From an uncultured Oscillibacter sp. (lineage in GTDB: Bacteria > Bacillota > Clostridia > Oscillospirales > Oscillospiraceae), in contig CAJTZL010000067.1 in NCBI GenBank assembly GCA_910583695.1, positions 1 through 12,847 of the forward strand: a stretch of DNA of 12,847 nt. The letters run 5' to 3'. The notes beneath the pieces were generated by a model, which ran no database searches, had not been told where the DNA came from, and saw nothing but the letters and a program-made list of their open reading frames with translations. Shown here in pieces: positions 1 through 6,171 of the stretch (position 1 is its first letter; the number at the start of each line of letters is the position of its first letter). The translations under genes and the position numbers were made by a program.

Positions 1-6
1 TGCTTT

Positions 7-44
7 GCGGCCTGCCAGAACTTTTTCCTGGCAGGCCGCTTTTC
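7..44 (+). terminator. GC-rich hairpin with short T run, at the left edge
   Basis: A perfect 12-bp inverted repeat (7-18 with 28-39) with a 9-nt loop is followed on the + strand by four T's. It fits a terminator for a rightward gene lying left of the window. On the other strand only three complementary T's follow, so it could also help end leftward ruvX transcripts, more weakly. The gene it would serve is not in the window. Confidence 0.6.
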
Positions 45-53
45 GACAAGCTG

Positions 54-80
54 AGCCGGCCGACTTTACGTCGGCCGGCT
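54..80. repeat. Second GC-rich hairpin just after ruvX
   Basis: A perfect 11-bp inverted repeat (54-64 with 70-80) with a 5-nt loop lies two bases beyond the ruvX stop codon. It has no T run on either strand, so it is not a textbook terminator. With the hairpin at 7-39 it forms two strong stems in a row, which may stabilise or end the ruvX transcript. Confidence 0.5.
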
Positions 81-82
81 GT

Positions 83-499
83 TTACTTGCCCTTTTTGAA
101 GGTCAGATAGCCCTCCAGAATCAAAGACGCCGCCACAGCGTCCACGGTCTTTTTCCGCTGTTTTCCGTTCTTTCCGGCGTTGAAGAGAATCTGATGGGCG
201 TCGATGGTGGTCCGGCGCTCGTCCCAGAGGACCACAGGCAGCCCTGTGGACTCCCGGAGCAGCTCCGCCAGAGCCTCTGCTTTTTCAGCCCGAGGGCCCC
301 GGGTGCCGTCCATGTTTCGGGGATGGCCCAGTACCAGCTCCTCCGCGCCGTGTTCCCGGGCCAGGGCGGTGATCCGCTCCGCGACTGCATCCGGGCGATA
401 GGCGGTGATGGTGGTAGTGAAGCCCGTCAGAAATCCGGTGGGATCGGAGATGGCAACGCCGGTGTGGGCGTCTCCATAGTCGATGGCCATGATGCGCAT
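83..499 (-). CDS. ruvX: RuvX/YqgF-family RNase H-fold nuclease
   Basis: 138 aa, normal length for the family. RuvX (YqgF) has an RNase H-like fold. It is annotated as a putative Holliday junction resolvase, and in E. coli it is linked to maturation of the 16S rRNA 5' end. Visible marks are IMAIDYGDAHTG at the N-terminus with the catalytic-type Asp7, a GHPRNMDGT loop at 59-66 (the family more often has GLP), LWDERRTT at 91-98, and the C-terminal Asp120 in TVDAVAASLIL. The start at 499 is chosen because an AAAGGGAG site sits upstream and the family N-terminus begins there; a longer in-frame extension to 577 would run through the rplL terminator. It lies downstream of rplL with no clear promoter of its own, so it may depend on read-through. 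Confidence 0.93.
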   Translation of the reverse strand: MRIMAIDYGDAHTGVAISDPTGFLTGFTTTITAYRPDAVAERITALAREHGAEELVLGHPRNMDGTRGPRAEKAEALAELLRESTGLPVVLWDERRTTIDAHQILFNAGKNGKQRKKTVDAVAASLILEGYLTFKKGK

Positions 500-552
500 A
501 GGGGAACTCCCTTTCTGCGGCCTGGGCCGCTGGTTCAGATTGTCCGGCGTTG

Positions 553-587
553 AAAAAGAGCCCATGGCTAAGGCCACGAGCTCTTTT
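553..587 (-). terminator. Intrinsic terminator after rplL
   Basis: On the - strand an 11-bp stem (583-573 with 568-558, two G-U pairs) with a 4-nt loop is followed by five T's at 557-553. An A run precedes the stem. It lies 21 bases past the rplL stop and 54 bases before the ruvX start, so it should end most rplJL transcripts. Confidence 0.85.
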
Positions 588-607
588 GGATTGCGGAGAA
601 AGGGGAA

Positions 608-979
608 TTACTTCAGTTCGACCTTGCCGCCGGCTTCCTCGATCTGCTTCTTCAGAGCCTCGGCGTCGTCCTTGGAGGCGCCTTCCTTGATGGTGGCGGG
701 AGCGCCCTCGACCGTGGCCTTGGCCTCGGCCAGACCCTGGCCGGTGATCTCGCGGACAACCTTGATGACCTTGATCTTGGCGGCGGCATCAAAGCCGGTC
801 AGGACCACGTCGAACTCGGTCTTCTCCTCAGCGGCGGGAGCGGCGCCGCCGGCTGCGGGAGCGGCCATGGCGGCGGCAGAGACGCCGAACTCCTCCTCCA
901 GAGCGTGAACGAGCTCGCTGAGCTCCAGAACGGTCAGGCCCTTGATCTCTTCGATCATGGCGGTAACTTTCTCAGACAT
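608..979 (-). CDS. rplL: 50S ribosomal protein L7/L12
   Basis: 123 aa, typical for L7/L12, the multi-copy acidic stalk protein of the large subunit that recruits elongation and initiation factors. The N-terminal dimerisation part (about 1-33, VLELSELVHALEEEFGV) is followed by an Ala/Gly/Pro hinge (about 36-50), then the conserved C-terminal factor-binding domain with FDVVLTGFDAAAKIKVIKVVRE and GLAEAKATVEGAP. The start has an AGGAGG site at ideal spacing. It follows rplJ by 48 bases on the same strand and ends at an intrinsic terminator, so the two are a bicistronic operon under the L10 leader. Confidence 0.98.
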   Translation of the reverse strand: MSEKVTAMIEEIKGLTVLELSELVHALEEEFGVSAAAMAAPAAGGAAPAAEEKTEFDVVLTGFDAAAKIKVIKVVREITGQGLAEAKATVEGAPATIKEGASKDDAEALKKQIEEAGGKVELK

Positions 980-1027
980 TGTATGGAACCTCCTGATAGT
1001 AAATTTTTGTGGTAGGGTAGGGGCCGC

Positions 1028-1561
1028 TCACTCGGCGGCGGGGGCTTCCTCGGCGGCCTCGGCGGGAGCGCCCTGCTTCTCGGCAATCTGCTTCAGGACC
1101 ACGGCCAGACCGGTAATGGGGGCCAGCATGGTGCCCAGGACCTGAGCCTGGAGGACAGGCAGTGCAGGGATGGAAGCCAGGGATTTGATGGTGGCCAAGT
1201 CCACGGGCTTGCCGTCCATGAAGCCGCCCTTGATCTCAAACTTGTCCTTGAGTTTTTCGGCATAGTCGTTCATGATTCGGGCGGGAGCCACGGGGTCCTC
1301 GCACAGCGCCAGAGAAGTGGTGCCGTTCAACAGATCATCCAGGTCGCTGAGACCGGTGTTGTTGAAGGCAAAGCGGAGCAGCGTGTTTTTGACGACGGCG
1401 TAATCCACCGCGTTTTCACGGCACTCCCGCCGCAGGGCGGTGTCCTCTTCAACGGTGATACCCTTGTAGTCGACGATGACGCCTGCGGTGGCCTTTTGGA
1501 TCTTTTCGGTCAGCTGAGCCACGATGGCCTGCTTTTCAGATAAGACTTTCGCGTTAGGCAT
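1028..1561 (-). CDS. rplJ: 50S ribosomal protein L10
   Basis: 177 aa, normal length. L10 anchors L7/L12 dimers to the 23S rRNA to build the stalk, and free L10-L7/L12 complex represses its own operon. Seen in the protein: the N-terminal rRNA-binding domain with SEKQAIVAQLTEKI, IVDYKGITVEED and DYAVVKNTLLRFAF, and a C-terminal helix and Ala/Glu-rich tail (from about 145) that binds L7/L12. The start at 1561 fits the family N-terminus and has GGAGGTG 9 bases upstream; the longer frame to 1654 reads through the structured leader and is not real. First gene of the rplJ-rplL operon. Confidence 0.98.
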   Translation of the reverse strand: MPNAKVLSEKQAIVAQLTEKIQKATAGVIVDYKGITVEEDTALRRECRENAVDYAVVKNTLLRFAFNNTGLSDLDDLLNGTTSLALCEDPVAPARIMNDYAEKLKDKFEIKGGFMDGKPVDLATIKSLASIPALPVLQAQVLGTMLAPITGLAVVLKQIAEKQGAPAEAAEEAPAAE

Positions 1562-1711
1562 GGTTGTGTTCACCTCCGTAGGAATGGGAATGCGCGTTCG
1601 AAAAAAGGAACGGCCCTGTGTCCGCAAAGGCACAAGGACGCATAGCAAATTCACATTTGCCGCCCTCGGCAGGGCTTACGGGCAGAGCCCACCTGCTGTC
1701 TTTGGAACGCA
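1562..1711 (-). promoter_or_regulatory. L10 leader (rplJL autoregulatory and attenuator RNA)
   Basis: The roughly 150-nt leader between the promoter and rplJ carries hallmarks of the Firmicutes L10 leader. On the - strand AAAGACAGCAGGTG (1703-1690) is followed by CCTGCCGAGGGCGG (1672-1659); these segments form the characteristic L10-binding fold. Further on, a stem CCTTGTG/CACAGGG (1637-1631 with 1620-1614) is followed after a few bases by six T's (1606-1601). That arrangement fits a leader terminator. In B. subtilis the L10-L12 complex represses this operon by transcription attenuation; that it does so here is inferred from the matching parts. Confidence 0.85.
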
Positions 1712-1717
1712 ATTGAT

Positions 1718-1747
1718 ATTATATGCAAAGAGGGGGGGAATTGTCAA
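1718..1747 (-). promoter_or_regulatory. Sigma-A promoter of rplJL
   Basis: On the - strand a perfect TTGACA (1747-1742) and a perfect TATAAT (1723-1718) are 18 bases apart. Transcription would start near 1711. The stretch upstream of the -35 box (about 1752-1770) is A/T-rich, like an UP element. This is a consensus-strength promoter, as expected for a ribosomal protein operon. Confidence 0.93.
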
Positions 1748-1812
1748 TACCTAAAACAAAATTTTACTTTCCAAACCGCAGGGGCCGGGAGAAGTCTCCT
1801 TCAAATGCCCCC

Positions 1813-1841
1813 TTTTCAAAAAACTTCGGTTTTTTTGAAAA
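1813..1841. repeat. A/T hairpin with TTCG loop upstream of the rpmB promoter
   Basis: A 12-nt arm (1813-1824) pairs with 1829-1841 with one bulged T around a TTCG tetraloop sequence. It ends 6 bases before the -35 box of rpmB, between the divergent rplJ and rpmB promoters, so neither promoter should transcribe it. It could act as a curved, UP-element-like DNA segment; its role is unknown. Apart from this, the 372-base gap between rplJ and rpmB holds only the two promoters and the L10 leader. Confidence 0.6.
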
Positions 1842-1847
1842 TTCTTC

Positions 1848-1876
1848 TTGCATTTTCCGATGGATTCTGCTATGAT
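1848..1876 (+). promoter_or_regulatory. Sigma-A promoter of rpmB
   Basis: TTGCAT (1848-1853) and TATGAT (1871-1876) are 17 bases apart, each with one or two mismatches to consensus. Transcription would start about 1882 and give a short leader of about 50 bases before rpmB. Confidence 0.8.
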
Positions 1877-1933
1877 ATCACTTGTGCTTGTGGAAGCATG
1901 CACATAGTATGCGACAGCGGGGAGGTGCAATGG

Positions 1934-2122
1934 ATGGCTAAGTGCGAGTATTGCGGCAAAGGCGTGACCTTTGGTATTCAGGTCTCTCACTCTCACCGGC
2001 GTTCCAACCGTCCCTGGAAGCCCAACGTGAAACGTGTCAAGGCGATCGTGGATGGTTCCCCCCGCCACGTGTATGTCTGCACCCGGTGCATGCGCTCCGG
2101 CAAGGTTACCAGAGCGGTCTAA
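1934..2122 (+). CDS. rpmB: 50S ribosomal protein L28
   Basis: 62 aa, normal for the short bacterial L28 of the large ribosomal subunit. It begins MAKCEYCGKG and ends in a basic tail. Two Cys pairs, C4/C7 and C49/C52, form the zinc-ribbon (zinc-binding, C+) type. The start is the ATG at 1934, with GGAGGTG six bases upstream. Another ATG at 1930 opens only a three-codon frame that overlaps this start. The gene is monocistronic: own promoter, strong terminator 14 bases after the stop, divergent from rplJL. Confidence 0.97.
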   Translation: MAKCEYCGKGVTFGIQVSHSHRRSNRPWKPNVKRVKAIVDGSPRHVYVCTRCMRSGKVTRAV

Positions 2123-2134
2123 CGAGAACGAGAG

Positions 2135-2166
2135 AAGCTCCCGGACAACTGTCCGGGAGCTTTTTT
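2135..2166 (+). terminator. Intrinsic terminator of rpmB
   Basis: A perfect 11-bp inverted repeat (2137-2147 with 2150-2160) sits in AA/TT flanks and is followed by six T's. It lies between the convergent rpmB and methyltransferase genes. Read leftward, the tail is only TTCTCTC, so it should work best rightward but may also stop the leftward operon. Confidence 0.93.
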
Positions 2167-2171
2167 GCCGT

Positions 2172-2191
2172 CCGGACGCCGATATGTCCGG
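2172..2191. repeat. Short hairpin after the methyltransferase stop
   Basis: CCGGAC (2172-2177) pairs with GTCCGG (2186-2191). It lies just past the leftward methyltransferase stop. No T run follows on the - strand, so it is a weak candidate for transcript ending on its own; it may act with the rpmB terminator hairpin further on. Confidence 0.35.
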
Positions 2192-2201
2192 CGGGCTGCG
2201 T

Positions 2202-2822
2202 TCAGGAGCGCCGGAAATCCATGCGCAGGAGCTTTTTTCCATTGGGAAGCCCGCGCTCCAGCGTACCCACGGCACGATAGCCGATTTCCAGCATTGCTTG
2301 CTCCAGCGCCGCCGCCTCCATTTGGCGGTGTACCTGTTCCAGCGCGTCAAACGCATGGAGATAGGGGGAATCCGATACCCAGTTGTGTTCCGCATTGATT
2401 TGAATGACGCAGGAAACGTATGCCGGCTCTACGTGCCGGAGCACTTTCTGGAAGAAGGTATAGCCAATATACTCTACCAGCAGGTCCGCAAGGACCAGAT
2501 CCGCTTTTGGCAGACAGCAGGGCTTCCTTGTCAGGTCAGCTTGCAGGCATTCCAGTATGCCTTTCAGCGCGGGATGCCGTCCGGCCGCCGCCTCCAGATA
2601 AGCGGCGTTGACATCGACGCCGTATACCTTCTCAAATTGGCCGTTTCGGATATGCTCCAGCCCGTTGCCGCCCGCAACGCCCAAGATCATAACGCTGGAA
2701 GCGGGGAAGGCGTCCAGCTGGCCCTGCATCATCTCGTTCAGTCCTTGCAGCTGCCGGACGGAATCCAGCTTCATGTGATTCTCATAATCCTCCAGCGAAA
2801 TCATTTCCCAGGGATTACCCAT
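2202..2822 (-). CDS. Class I SAM-dependent methyltransferase, substrate unknown
   Basis: 206 aa, with a Rossmann-type methyltransferase core. The SAM-binding glycine motif VMILGVAGGNG is at 44-54, the acidic residue that usually contacts the ribose is Asp70 in YGVDVN, and ADLVLADLLVEYIG at 107-120 fits the following strand. The glycine-rich motif has Val-Ala where many families have Gly-Cys-Gly. No substrate-recognition domain is visible, so I cannot name the target. It starts 28 bases after the PC4-like gene with a GGAGG site about nine bases from the ATG, and is the last gene of the queA-tgt run. Base composition is a little less GC-rich than tgt. A small-molecule or protein methyltransferase is as likely as an RNA one. 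Confidence 0.85.
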   Translation of the reverse strand: MGNPWEMISLEDYENHMKLDSVRQLQGLNEMMQGQLDAFPASSVMILGVAGGNGLEHIRNGQFEKVYGVDVNAAYLEAAAGRHPALKGILECLQADLTRKPCCLPKADLVLADLLVEYIGYTFFQKVLRHVEPAYVSCVIQINAEHNWVSDSPYLHAFDALEQVHRQMEAAALEQAMLEIGYRAVGTLERGLPNGKKLLRMDFRRS

Positions 2823-2850
2823 ATTTCCCCGCCTCCATCTGCCGGAACGG

Positions 2851-3063
2851 CTATTGCACGGCCAACAGCGCCTCCCGCAGACGCGCCAGCTCCTTTGGCG
2901 TCAGAGTCACGCCTTTACCATATGCGCTGTGGTCCGCGTTCCAGGTTCTGATGTCGTAGACCGGTTCCCGGCCGTCCCAGCCGACCTGATTCAGCTCTTT
3001 TGTCCAGCCGTTGTTGGAAGGAGCCAGGACGGCCAGATGTCGGACGATGAGAAATTTCCTCAC
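2851..3063 (-). CDS. PC4/YdbC-family single-stranded DNA-binding protein
   Basis: 70 aa, the usual length of the bacterial YdbC-type proteins related to eukaryotic coactivator PC4. These bind single-stranded DNA as dimers; their cellular role is poorly known. The family pattern is clear: GWTKELNQVGWDG at 19-31, YDIRTWNADH at 36-45 and GKGVTLTPKEL at 49-59. Translation appears to start at GTG 3063, only one codon after the tgt TGA and in the same frame, with no strong ribosome binding site, which suggests translational coupling to tgt. No ATG gives a plausible alternative start without losing the first strand. Confidence 0.88.
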   Translation of the reverse strand: MRKFLIVRHLAVLAPSNNGWTKELNQVGWDGREPVYDIRTWNADHSAYGKGVTLTPKELARLREALLAVQ

Positions 3064-3066
3064 GGC

Positions 3067-4200
3067 TCAGACCCGCTCCGCGAGCTTCTCACTGTACGCT
3101 GCCCGAAATTCTCCAAAGCGTCCCGCATCCAGGGCCTCCCGGATTTTCGCGGTCAGCTCATTATAAAAATAGAGGTTGTGCAGAACCGCCAGCCGGAGGG
3201 CCAGGGTTTCCTCCGCTTTAAAGAGGTGCCGGAGGTAGGCCCGGGAGAATCGCCTACAGACGGGACAGCCGCAGCTCTCGCTGATGGGCCGCTCGTCCGC
3301 GGCGTATTTGGCGTTGAGGATGTTGACGGTTCCCTCCCAGGTGAAGAGCTTTCCGTGCCGCCCGTTTCGGGAGGGCATGACGCAGTCGAAGAAGTCCACG
3401 CCCCGGGCCACGCCCTCAATGATGTTGCTGGGGGTGCCCACACCCATGAGATACCGGGGCTTTTCCCGGGGCATGTGAGGCTCCACCGCGTCAATGATGT
3501 CGTACATGACCTGGGTGGGTTCTCCCACCGCCAGCCCGCCGATGGCGTAGCCGTCGCAGTCCAGCTTGGCAATTTCCTCCATGTGCCAGATGCGGAGGTC
3601 CTCAAAGGTGGCCCCCTGGTTGATGCCGAAGAGGAACTGTCCGGGGTTGACGGTATCCGGCAGGGCGTTCAGCCGGTCGTGCTCCCGCTTGCACCGCTCC
3701 AACCAGCGGAGGGTCCGTTCGCAGGAGGCCTTGGCGTACGCATAGGTTGCCGGATTCTCCACGCACTCGTCAAAGGCCATGGCCACGTCGCTGCCCAGGT
3801 TGGACTGAATGCGCATGGACTCCTCCGGCCCCATGAAAATCTTCCGCCCGTCGATGTGGGAGGAGAAATAGACGCCCTCCTCCTTGATGCGCCGGAGGGG
3901 AGCCAGGGAGAAGACCTGGAAGCCGCCGGAGTCCGTCAGGATGGGGCCCTCCCAGTTCATGAACTTGTGAAGCCCGCCCATCTGCCGAACCAGCTGGTCG
4001 CCGGGGCGGAGGTGAAGATGGTAGGTGTTGCTCAGCTCAATCTGACAGCGGATCTCCCGGAGGTCGAAGGCGTCCACGCCGCCTTTGATGGCGGCCTGGG
4101 TTCCCACGTTCATGAACACCGGCGTCTGGACCACGCCGCCGTGGGCGCAGGAAAACTGGCCGCGCCTGGCGCGGCCCTCGGTTTTAAGCAGTTTGAACAT
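3067..4200 (-). CDS. tgt: tRNA-guanine transglycosylase
   Basis: 377 aa, full length. Tgt exchanges guanine 34 in GUN-anticodon tRNAs for the queuosine precursor preQ1. Seen: the general-acid Asp90 in LTDSGGFQVF, the nucleophile Asp272 in DFFDCVMPSRNGRHG, and the zinc site C310, C312, C315 (SCGCPVC) with H341. GGLAVGEP at 221-228 is the usual substrate-binding loop. The start has AGGAG six bases upstream, overlapping the stop of the preceding reductase gene (9-base gap). It follows queA in the same transcription unit but is separated from it by two small genes. The adjacent PC4-like gene begins one codon after its stop. Confidence 0.98.
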   Translation of the reverse strand: MFKLLKTEGRARRGQFSCAHGGVVQTPVFMNVGTQAAIKGGVDAFDLREIRCQIELSNTYHLHLRPGDQLVRQMGGLHKFMNWEGPILTDSGGFQVFSLAPLRRIKEEGVYFSSHIDGRKIFMGPEESMRIQSNLGSDVAMAFDECVENPATYAYAKASCERTLRWLERCKREHDRLNALPDTVNPGQFLFGINQGATFEDLRIWHMEEIAKLDCDGYAIGGLAVGEPTQVMYDIIDAVEPHMPREKPRYLMGVGTPSNIIEGVARGVDFFDCVMPSRNGRHGKLFTWEGTVNILNAKYAADERPISESCGCPVCRRFSRAYLRHLFKAEETLALRLAVLHNLYFYNELTAKIREALDAGRFGEFRAAYSEKLAERV

Positions 4201-4209
4201 TGGTTTCTC

Positions 4210-4791
4210 CTATTTCATAAACTCTTGAGAAAGGCGTAATTCCACCTCATTTCGGTTTCCGTCATCTCTTTGATACCGCAATTCCACAATTTCTCCAATG
4301 CTTTTGCAGCTGATCAAACGTACACTTGTTTTGGGAAAATCCGCTGGGAACAGTGGAATGCCGTTTCCGAGCATGATGGGCTGTACATAAATGTAGTATT
4401 CGTCAATCAGATTCTCCTGCAGGAAGCTGCGGATGACGGCTCCCCCACCCATCAGCCAGATATTGCCCGGATGTTCCCGCCAGACAGCGTCCAATAGCTG
4501 CTTTGGAGGAAGCTGGGTAAAGCGGACATTGGGATCATCGGGATTCTGACGGTGCGTGCAAACGTAACAAGGCATACCAAGGTAAGGCCATTGGTTGGGT
4601 GAAAGCTCATATTTTACCTGCCGGTATGTAGCCCCGCCGAAAATAATCGCTTGAACTGAGGCATAAAATGCTTCATAATCCAGGTCCGGCTCCGGAGCGG
4701 GGGTGTCGTACAAAAAATCGATGCCGCCGTTCTGATCTGCAATGTAGCCATCTACTGACATGGCTATGTATAAAGTTAATTTATTCTTCAT
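4210..4791 (-). CDS. Dihydrofolate reductase-like protein (RibD C-terminal fold)
   Basis: 193 aa, typical for stand-alone RibD C-terminal domain proteins (YyaP/YwjB-like), presumably NADPH-dependent reductases of unknown substrate. Marks: YIAMSVDGYIAD at 8-19, FGGATY at 51-56, the nucleotide-binding loop IWLMGGGAVI at 111-120, and DEYYIYVQPIMLGNGIPLF at 130-148. It does not look like a true folate reductase or a full RibD (no deaminase domain). The start ATG has only a weak upstream site. The gene is clearly more AT-rich than queA or tgt around it, which suggests later arrival between them. Some relatives travel as accessory or resistance genes; nothing here shows resistance. Confidence 0.88.
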   Translation of the reverse strand: MKNKLTLYIAMSVDGYIADQNGGIDFLYDTPAPEPDLDYEAFYASVQAIIFGGATYRQVKYELSPNQWPYLGMPCYVCTHRQNPDDPNVRFTQLPPKQLLDAVWREHPGNIWLMGGGAVIRSFLQENLIDEYYIYVQPIMLGNGIPLFPADFPKTSVRLISCKSIGEIVELRYQRDDGNRNEVELRLSQEFMK

Positions 4792-4870
4792 TTTGATAAG
4801 CCTGTTTACGATACGGCCATTTTATCCAGACGTGAAAGACAGGTCTTCAGATTACCGCACGGGGATTCTA

Positions 4871-5123
4871 TTATAAGCTGTCGAAAAAGGCCCTGAGGTC
4901 CGCCTTTTTCTCCGCGGGAATTGCCTTTTTGGGGATGTCCAGCTCCGCCCCGGCCAGGGCGGTGAGCTGGTGAAAGCAGGCCGTAGGGTCCACCTGGGCC
5001 CGGATGCGAAGGAAGGCATCCCGGGCCCCCCGCCGCCCGGAAGCTCTCCGGGGTCTCCAGGCCCGCCTGGCGGAGGTTCTCCGCCAGCCTGGGGCCGATG
5101 TTGGGCAGCTCCTGCAGGGTCAT
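4871..5123 (-). pseudogene. TfoX C-terminal-domain protein gene, frameshifted
   Basis: The frame starts MTLQELPNIGPRLAENLRQAG, the helix-hairpin-helix-like opening of the TfoX/Sxy C-terminal domain family. After about residue 32 it runs into unrelated Pro/Gly-rich sequence. Removing one base from the six-G run (+ strand C's at 5026-5031) restores a good family ending, ARDAFLRIRAQVDPTACF then LRAFFDSL and TAA at 4871, giving 83 aa, the normal length. The ribosome binding site (GAGGAGG, overlapping the queA stop) is intact. It may be a recent pseudogene, a slippage-switched gene or a sequence error. TfoX proteins regulate competence in gammaproteobacteria; the small stand-alone C-terminal forms in Clostridia have no known role. 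If left unfixed, the broken frame would read on to 4806. Confidence 0.8.
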
Positions 5124-5136
5124 TGCGCTTGCCTCC

Positions 5137-6162
5137 TCACGAAATGAACATGGCATCGCCGAAGGAGAAGAAGCGGTAACGCTCCGCCACGGCTTCTCGG
5201 TAGGCATTCAGCACCGCCTCCCGCCCCGCGAAGGCGGAAACCAGCATGATGAGAGTGCTCTCCGGCAGGTGGAAGTTGGTCACAAGGCCGTCCATGACCT
5301 TGAAGCGGCAGCCAGGGTAGAGGTAGATGTTTGTCCAGCCGGACCGGGGTTCCATATGTCCGTCCTCTTCCGCCCAGGACTCCAAGGTTCGGCAGGAGGT
5401 GGTGCCCACGCAGATGACCCGCCCGCCCTCCGCCCTGGTGCGGTTGATGAGCGCCGCCGTTTCCGGCGGGACGGTGCAGAACTCGCTGTGCATGTCGTGA
5501 TCCTCGATGGCCTCCTCCTTTACCGGGCGGAAGGTCCCAAGACCCACATGAAGAGTCACATAGCCCAAGTTCACGCCCCTGGCCTCGATGTCCCGCAGCA
5601 GCTCCGGGGTGAAGTGAAGCCCCGCCGTAGGAGCGGCGGCGCTGCCCAGGACCTTGGAGTAGACGGTCTGATACCGCTCCTGGTCCTGGAGCTCTTCCTT
5701 GATGTAGGGGGGAAGGGGCATCTTTCCCAGGCGCTCCAGCACCTCCAGGAAAATTCCCTGGTATTCGAAGCGGATGAGACGGTTTCCGTCCGCTTCCTCC
5801 CGGATTACTTCGGCGGCAAGGGAGCCGTCGCCAAAGGACATCCGGGCTCCGGAGCGCAGCTTGCGCCCCGGGCGGACCAGGCATTCCCAGATGTTTTCAC
5901 CCTTGTCGGTCAGCAGCAACACCTCGCAGGTCCCGCCTCCCGGCAGCCTCCGCCCCAGAAGCCGGGCGGGCAGGACCCGGGAGTTGTTCATAATCAGGCA
6001 GTCCCCGGGGCACAGAAGAGAGGGGAGATCATAGAAATGCTGGTGTCCCGTTCTGCCGGTTCGGCGGTCCAGGGTCATCAGCCGGGACCCGTCCCGTTTT
6101 TCCATGGGGGTCTGGGCGATGAGCTCCTGGGGAAGGTCATAATAAAAATCGCTTGTCTTCAT
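5137..6162 (-). CDS. queA: SAM:tRNA ribosyltransferase-isomerase
   Basis: 341 aa, full length. QueA moves the ribosyl part of S-adenosylmethionine to preQ1-modified tRNA and isomerises it to epoxyqueuosine, the step after Tgt. Family marks are DFYYDLPQELIAQTP at the N-terminus, NNSRVLPARL at 59-68, SAAAPTAGLHFT at 174-185, LHVGLGTFRPV at 204-214 and NFHLPESTL at 296-304. AAGGA lies upstream of the ATG, within the 9-base gap from the SpoIID-like gene, so these are co-transcribed. The stop codon overlaps the ribosome binding site of the TfoX-like gene. Confidence 0.98.
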   Translation of the reverse strand: MKTSDFYYDLPQELIAQTPMEKRDGSRLMTLDRRTGRTGHQHFYDLPSLLCPGDCLIMNNSRVLPARLLGRRLPGGGTCEVLLLTDKGENIWECLVRPGRKLRSGARMSFGDGSLAAEVIREEADGNRLIRFEYQGIFLEVLERLGKMPLPPYIKEELQDQERYQTVYSKVLGSAAAPTAGLHFTPELLRDIEARGVNLGYVTLHVGLGTFRPVKEEAIEDHDMHSEFCTVPPETAALINRTRAEGGRVICVGTTSCRTLESWAEEDGHMEPRSGWTNIYLYPGCRFKVMDGLVTNFHLPESTLIMLVSAFAGREAVLNAYREAVAERYRFFSFGDAMFIS

Positions 6163-6171
6163 GTCATATCC

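Noticed and set aside
1751..2395. A 214-aa - strand frame across the rpmB region
   Set aside because: It crosses the rpmB terminator, gene and promoter and overlaps the methyltransferase gene; no family resemblance.
2854..4239. A 461-aa open frame on the + strand opposite tgt
   Set aside because: Tgt has all catalytic and zinc residues on the - strand; the antisense product is low in recognisable structure.
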